This document shows positions 1 through 5,600 of a stretch of DNA of 10,413 bases, piece after piece. This DNA comes from Phoronis ovalis (lineage: Eukaryota; Phoronida; Phoronidae). A program made the translations under genes and the position numbers. Position 1 is the first letter of the stretch. Every line of letters starts with the position of its first letter. A model generated the notes under the pieces. That model was given only the letters and a program-made list of their open reading frames with translations. It searched no databases and was not told the origin of the DNA. The stretch covers positions 1 to 10,413 of the forward strand of contig JAOXYB010063923.1 in the NCBI GenBank assembly GCA_028565635.1, written 5' to 3'.

Positions 1-1944
1 TATTTAATAACTTGCATATTTTCCTATAAAACTGTAATAAAACGAATCTATGCTCATTGTATCAGTAACATAAAACAAGTCTCACGGTGCTCACGGTGTC
101 ATCCTAATAAATACAAAGAATCAACACTTTTGTTTCCGTTAGGTTTTTGCAACTAAAGATATTCGAGGTAACATAAGAATATAGGCTCTACAAAAACGCT
201 AAAACCAAATATGGTCTATGCTACTCAGTAGTACTCCCTGCTTACCACAAAGATCTCCATACAAGTCTGTAAGCATGATACACGCTTACATGCAGAATCC
301 CGCAAAATAACATACACACTGCGCACACACACAATAACTACATTTACAAAGACCATCCGAATACTTATTATAACACAAGCAGTATACACGAAATTGGATG
401 TATTTACAACATAAAATTAATGGAGCTAGCATACTACTTGAAAAAATGTACAAAAATTACATGCGAATATACAGATTGAATGAGGCTAAAAACTATACAC
501 TTGCCCTGCCTAACAGGCTTGTAATTAATACAAAAGAAACATAATCATCTGAGATCATTAATCGGAATTCTATAAACACAATGTAGCTGTCTAAAAGATC
601 ACTTCGAAAACATGTAAAATATATGAATTAAAATATTTAGCATAATTTTACATAGCTTGAAAACTACATGCAAGCTATATTACAAAGAAATTATTTTATA
701 GAAAAAATCCCACATAAACTGATCAGTTGTAATTGTCTCAGGTCAAATGCAAAACAAGTTTCGTTATGATAATTTGTTTAGTTTGCCGAAAAACATACTA
801 CATACCTAGGCCTTAGAGTGCTACAAGCAAGTATTACCTCTAAATCTGCATGCTCCACAATATTTGAAATTAAAGATTTACCACACAATTTCTAATGACT
901 ATCATACTGATCTTTGCTGAAATACATAATCACGATAATTTGTGTTTTAGTGAGTTCTGTTCTAGTAGCATTCCCCAGACTCGACAGGACAGTATACTGT
1001 TAAAGAAGCATATCAACAATTATGGCAAAATTATTCGTGTTGGCATGGTAAACTGAATAACAAATTTCATTTTGTTTCAAAACAGGCATAAATCACCCTA
1101 CTTTTATCACTAAGATGCTTATATTTAACATGGATTGGTATGACACAAAGCCTGGAACACACATGCCCAGCCTGACTGGATCCAACAGCAGTATATTTTA
1201 TACAGTTGGAAACTTGTCAGATGCCGTCAAGTCTCATTATGAAATCAAAAACTAATTTGATAGTAACACAAGACATAACAAACATCAAATAAAATAAAGT
1301 GATGACATTCATTCTCTGATAATGGACACGATTCTTAAATTCCGTATTTCTAAATGGGTGATATTATTGCAGTATAGTGGAGTGACTATGTGACGCTGGA
1401 ACATTTTTACAGTTGTAATACACAGAACCAATAGCTATCCAATATAAAAACATGAAAATTCTTATGTCAAGTTAATGATAAGTTGCCGACATAGCAATAG
1501 ACTCCGTGTCCCTGATCCCACAACATGGAGAGACATTAGAAGAAACTGACAAATGTACAATTCTTAACCTGCGTCTTAACAACAAACTGGTGATTCTTGA
1601 ATGATTGGACAATTATGTTGCTTTTGAACAGATTATAAATCGGGGGTTGCCAATAGGAACTGTTCATGATATCAGAAAATGAGAATCAGCAAATTTACTT
1701 CACATTATCTACATATGCTATCTTTTTAATTCTGAATAATTTAGTTAAAGTTTGCTTTAAACATTTGACAAATTTCGCACATAAATCACAACTATACCTT
1801 AACTACAAAATATAAAATTTGGTTAAATTGTTTAAAGCCTGGGAACCAGTTCATTAAATGTTACCTGAATTTATCTAGGAAATCCTGTGGACAGTTTGCA
1901 ACACTATTCAAAGAATTCTGTACAATAAACAATTTTTAATAAAA
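1..1944. other. Non-coding 3' flank, or extended 3'UTR
   Basis: AT-rich sequence with no open frame of useful length, no exon-like segment and no RNA gene recognised. Small details: CTCACGGTG is tandemly doubled at about 82-99; a 12-base perfect palindrome ACAGTATACTGT lies at 989-1000; and Pumilio-type UGUANAUA motifs on the minus strand lie at 1713-1706 and 408-401, which would matter only if the transcript extends this far. Confidence 0.6.
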
Positions 1945-2436
1945 ACATCTGAACTATTTACAAAGTTTATTATTCTCCAAAACATATATTTGTAACTTTG
2001 TTCAAAATCTCTTTTTATAAAAAAAATCTAGATATACCTAAAATATGTGCTTACTTCTGCCTCAACTTTCAAAAAATACTGTGATAAAATATTTACAAAT
2101 ACATTTACCAGGTAGTACACACTGCATGCTTTGTGCACCAGTTTTTCCTACAGATCGCACATCATTACTATTATGAGCTACTGTACACAAGTTAAATGTG
2201 GGGTCATGGCAGTGAGGTTCCACACAGTACAATGGCACATTTAACCTGGTTTCAAATCTCAACATACAATCATGCAATTCAAATAAAATATGGACAGAAG
2301 ATACTTTTAAAGGCACAGTTTAGTATTGAATGTTATCCAATGTTAAGATCTTAATTTCATCACTAAAAAGCAAAAACATCTTTAAAATAAATTAGAGTAA
2401 AATCTCTTTGGTTATAACAATCTACAGATACAACAA
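1945..2436 (-). other. Probable 3'UTR
   Basis: This AT-rich stretch follows the TAG stop and runs to the first good AATAAA. It contains an 84-codon minus-strand open frame (2316-2062) with no recognisable domain, which I treat as chance. A Pumilio-type UGUAAAUA lies at 2097-2090. The end near 1945 is an estimate from the poly(A) signal; a longer UTR reaching further left is possible. Confidence 0.6.
1966..1971 (-). terminator. Polyadenylation signal AATAAA
   Basis: TTTATT on the plus strand reads AATAAA on the transcript strand, about 470 nt after the stop codon. A T/G-rich stretch (GATGTTTTTATT) lies a little downstream, as expected for a cleavage region. Other ATTAAA variants occur at about 1935-1940 and 1724. 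I found no second canonical AATAAA in 1-2436 on this strand. Confidence 0.6.
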
Positions 2437-2610
2437 CTACATGTCATCACCCCTCCACTTCGGTAAAACTCGCCTCCTCGCATTTGTGAACCAATAGTTG
2501 ATCTGGTTAATTGACAGTCCAGTCTGCTTTATCAACATTCCCTTTTCATCATCATTGGGATATGGTTTATCCATGTGAGCACGTAACCAATCCAGCATTA
2601 TAGCCACAGC
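2437..2610 (-). CDS. Terminal coding exon 9 (residues 940-996), TALE homeodomain body and stop
   Basis: The acceptor is TTTTTACAG (AG at 2612-2611). The exon encodes [18 protein letters not shown] (helix 1 and the three-residue TALE loop), [14 protein letters not shown] (helix 2), then [14 protein letters not shown] (recognition helix) and [10 protein letters not shown] before TAG at 2439-2437. Diagnostic residues W48, F49, N51 and R53 (standard numbering) are all kept, so DNA binding is expected. Position 50 is Thr and position 47 Tyr, whereas MEIS, PREP and TGIF proteins usually have Ile50 and Asn47 or a similar residue. The protein stops ten residues after the RRR, with no C-terminal tail. 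Its nearest resemblance by eye is to MEIS/PREP and then TGIF; IRX and PBX fit less well. Confidence 0.95.
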   Translation of the reverse strand, partial: AVAIMLDWLRAHMDKPYPNDDEKGMLIKQTGLSINQINYWFTNARRRVLPKWRGDDM

Positions 2611-5600
2611 CTGTAAAAATGTGCGGGATCAATATCATTGTGAATGCAAAGACTACTGTACGATTGCATATTAAACTCACAACATCACAGCGTTATGCAG
2701 AAATTGAGTTTTAAATATACAAAACTAACATGTACAGGATAGCCACTGGTCCGCCTGCCTGAGCCTAATATCTTCTGTTACGAACCAGTTACTATTTTTC
2801 AAAATGTATCAAAACTTAGGTAATGCACCATTTTCTGACTTGTAGATGAAGGCCATTTGCCAAAGTTCACACACTGTACAAAACTTACCTCTTTTGGAAG
2901 ACTAGCATGTTTCTTAGGTTGAGTTAGTGGAGTTTGATTAGATACAGTTGACTTTGTACTAGGTTCACTTCTTATACTTGCTCGGTCACTTTCACTATCT
3001 GTTAGTTTTCCATTGGAAGTACCTAAAGCAAAGTATTGAAGTCAAAGATATTTCGAGTATTCTTTCTTTCTCCTACACATGACAGTAAGGACTGTTCCAT
3101 TTTTAGTTGTACGGGAGGGAAAACACTTCAATAAAAGAAATATGGGAGATGGGATTCTAATCCATTATTTTACATATAATGGTATGTAATAAGATATTAA
3201 ATATGTTGGGTGGTAGTGTCTTCTAAAAGTGCTTTCCTTTTTCTTGTACAGCTAAAAGTGGAACAAATATACTTTAGCTCCAAATTCAATTTGGGTTTCA
3301 TCAAGGCATTTCCATCAATGCCAGTGACTGATCTCTATTGGAAAGCTGAGTGACTTGCTTAACAGCAGATGATTGTAACAGCAACTTCCACTTGCAACGA
3401 GACAAAAAGCAAGTGTTATCCACAGATTTGACTCTACCTACCTGAATTAAGACTTGACTGGCTGTTGTGAAGCACTGTTTTTACCAGCTGAGCTCCGCCT
3501 GGTATGTTGTTGGCATATGAATCAACATCTTTATGCTAGAACAAATGTTAAGTTTAATATTAAAAGGCAATGTACTAAGTGCATGATAATAAATGCATGA
3601 TCTACAAAATATATCCTACTTCGGACATGTAAACCAAATAACAAATTAAAGCCACACCCAACTTATAGAGCAACATCTAGTAATGTTTAAACTGGACCTC
3701 CGGAAACAAACAATTAAATATTTTATCAAGGAATATCAAAAAATGATTCATACAGTGGCATCAAGTAGCAATTACAACTGTGTTCTAAATACAGAATTAC
3801 ATTTCTACACGATTCTAATTACCTGTTTCTGTCCATTATTTACCATATGAAAGTTAGAATTTGGGTGCTGGAACATAGGCTTTAACTCAGTGAAGTCAGT
3901 AGGAGCTTGTGTATTCACAGGTGTAGCCATTGGAGAACCCTCAGCCTGAAACAGTGTTTTAAATATCAACCACGAACAGGGAATTACAATTTAAATATAA
4001 GGAGCAAATATTTAACCACTACAAAGGATTAAAGTATCAATTTGTTAGGTGTATGGAGATAGTTCTGTGCTTCAATTTCATCATTTATGATAAACTTATG
4101 CAATATCATGAGGGATATGCTCACTTTACTAACATCACATTTTTAACATTAAATAGCGGTTAACATTAGAAAATTAAAGCGTTAACACTGCAAGGTATAA
4201 ATTTTACAATCTTACGTTGCAATAAAATGCTAAACTCTAGATTTTAGTTGAAAAACATTTATTGAAAGTCGTATTTACCTTAACCTGTGTTTGACCTATA
4301 GTAGTATGAATTGCTTGGTTTAGAGGTTGGCCCATGTTGCAGCTCATGTTAGGCATTGTACTTGGATTAGCCCAGCTCACACCAGTTGTCGATGGCATTT
4401 GGTTCTGAGTCAAAGGAGACTGAAAACACATCAATTGTTCCATTAGAGATTATAAGTCACCCTTTTACATACAAGCTTCATAAAAGAGGATTTGCACTTG
4501 CATCAGAATATTGGTTTTCAGTGGTGGACTTAGAGAAGAGAGTCAGGCAGACACATTACAAGTTGTATTAAAGTCAGACCAAAATCACCAAAACCTTTAC
4601 AACCTGTCAGAGAAGTCGGCAGCCGCCTTTGGCTTTTAATGTTGTTCCAAGATTACTCAAACGTGCTTTAAACTTTAGTCCCATGTTACTGGAACCTGCT
4701 GCAATAATAATGAGCGAAAAACTGTAATCCTCATATTATAGATTGCTTACCATGTTTGGTGTGGATGACATGTGACTAGTTGTTTGCAAAAGGCCACCAA
4801 CTGATTTCTGTGGTGAGCCCCATAGTGACTGACCTGGAGCTGAAGGAATCTAGAACAAAATAAACAGTTAAAGTAAATATCCTTGCCATACACACACTAC
4901 TTACATGTACAACGAAAGTGCCTATAATTTGAAAGCATCTGTATTTTCACATGGTTTACACCTGTAGAAATAAGTAAATGCATAATATTTCATGATCTAG
5001 CTTTCATATGGCAAAATTGAACAAAAGTGTCACATACTATCAGGAAATTTACTATAGGTTAGCATGTGATGCAATAACAATCATTACTAAACTAAAACTG
5101 ATATTACCAAGGGTTAGTGACACAATAATGATAAGCTTACCTTGAATTTGCTCTCTTTTAATATCGAGTTGGTAGGCATGTTCTTCCGTATGTCTTGATC
5201 AAATCTATCACAGAACTCTTCAACAGCATTCATAGGACCAGACTTCATGTGTGCTCCTTTAGTGGCTATTTTAGCTGTGGTGAATTACAAATACAATAGT
5301 ATAGGAAAGATCAATGTTTCAATCGGGCTTTAAAAACTCCAAAGTGTCCTCTAGTAAACTGCTTATGATAGAAATAGTTCATCTCCGCCATTTAATGTAC
5401 TTCTATCTATTACTATGGCAGCAAACAAAGTGACCAACAATTATATTATCAACACTTATGTAAATATAGTGATAACTGTTATAACTGGTGGATGATAAAC
5501 TAACTGTCATAAAAATGTATAATTATAAGAGACTACTATATTGTTTTCAAAATTAAATCGAATTCATGATTAGTTCTATTTCAGACATAGCTAGAATTTA

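Noticed and set aside
318-332. CA microsatellite
   Set aside because: Only a few CA units; too short to call.
2062-2316. 84-codon minus-strand open frame just downstream of the stop codon
   Set aside because: It lies in the probable 3'UTR, is cysteine/histidine-rich without a spaced metal-binding pattern or any domain, and has no splice link to the gene's frame. Best explained as chance.
2443-2451. RGD at the C-terminus as an integrin-binding motif
   Set aside because: A nuclear homeodomain protein with no signal peptide; a three-residue match is chance.
2437-2610. Assignment to PBX, IRX or TGIF
   Set aside because: Position 50 is not Gly (PBX) or Ala (IRX), and TGIF proteins lack a MEIS-type N-terminal domain, which is present here.
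4386-4571. Short plus-strand open frame across exon 5 and intron 4
   Set aside because: It overlaps the real exon antisense and runs into intron. No support beyond length.
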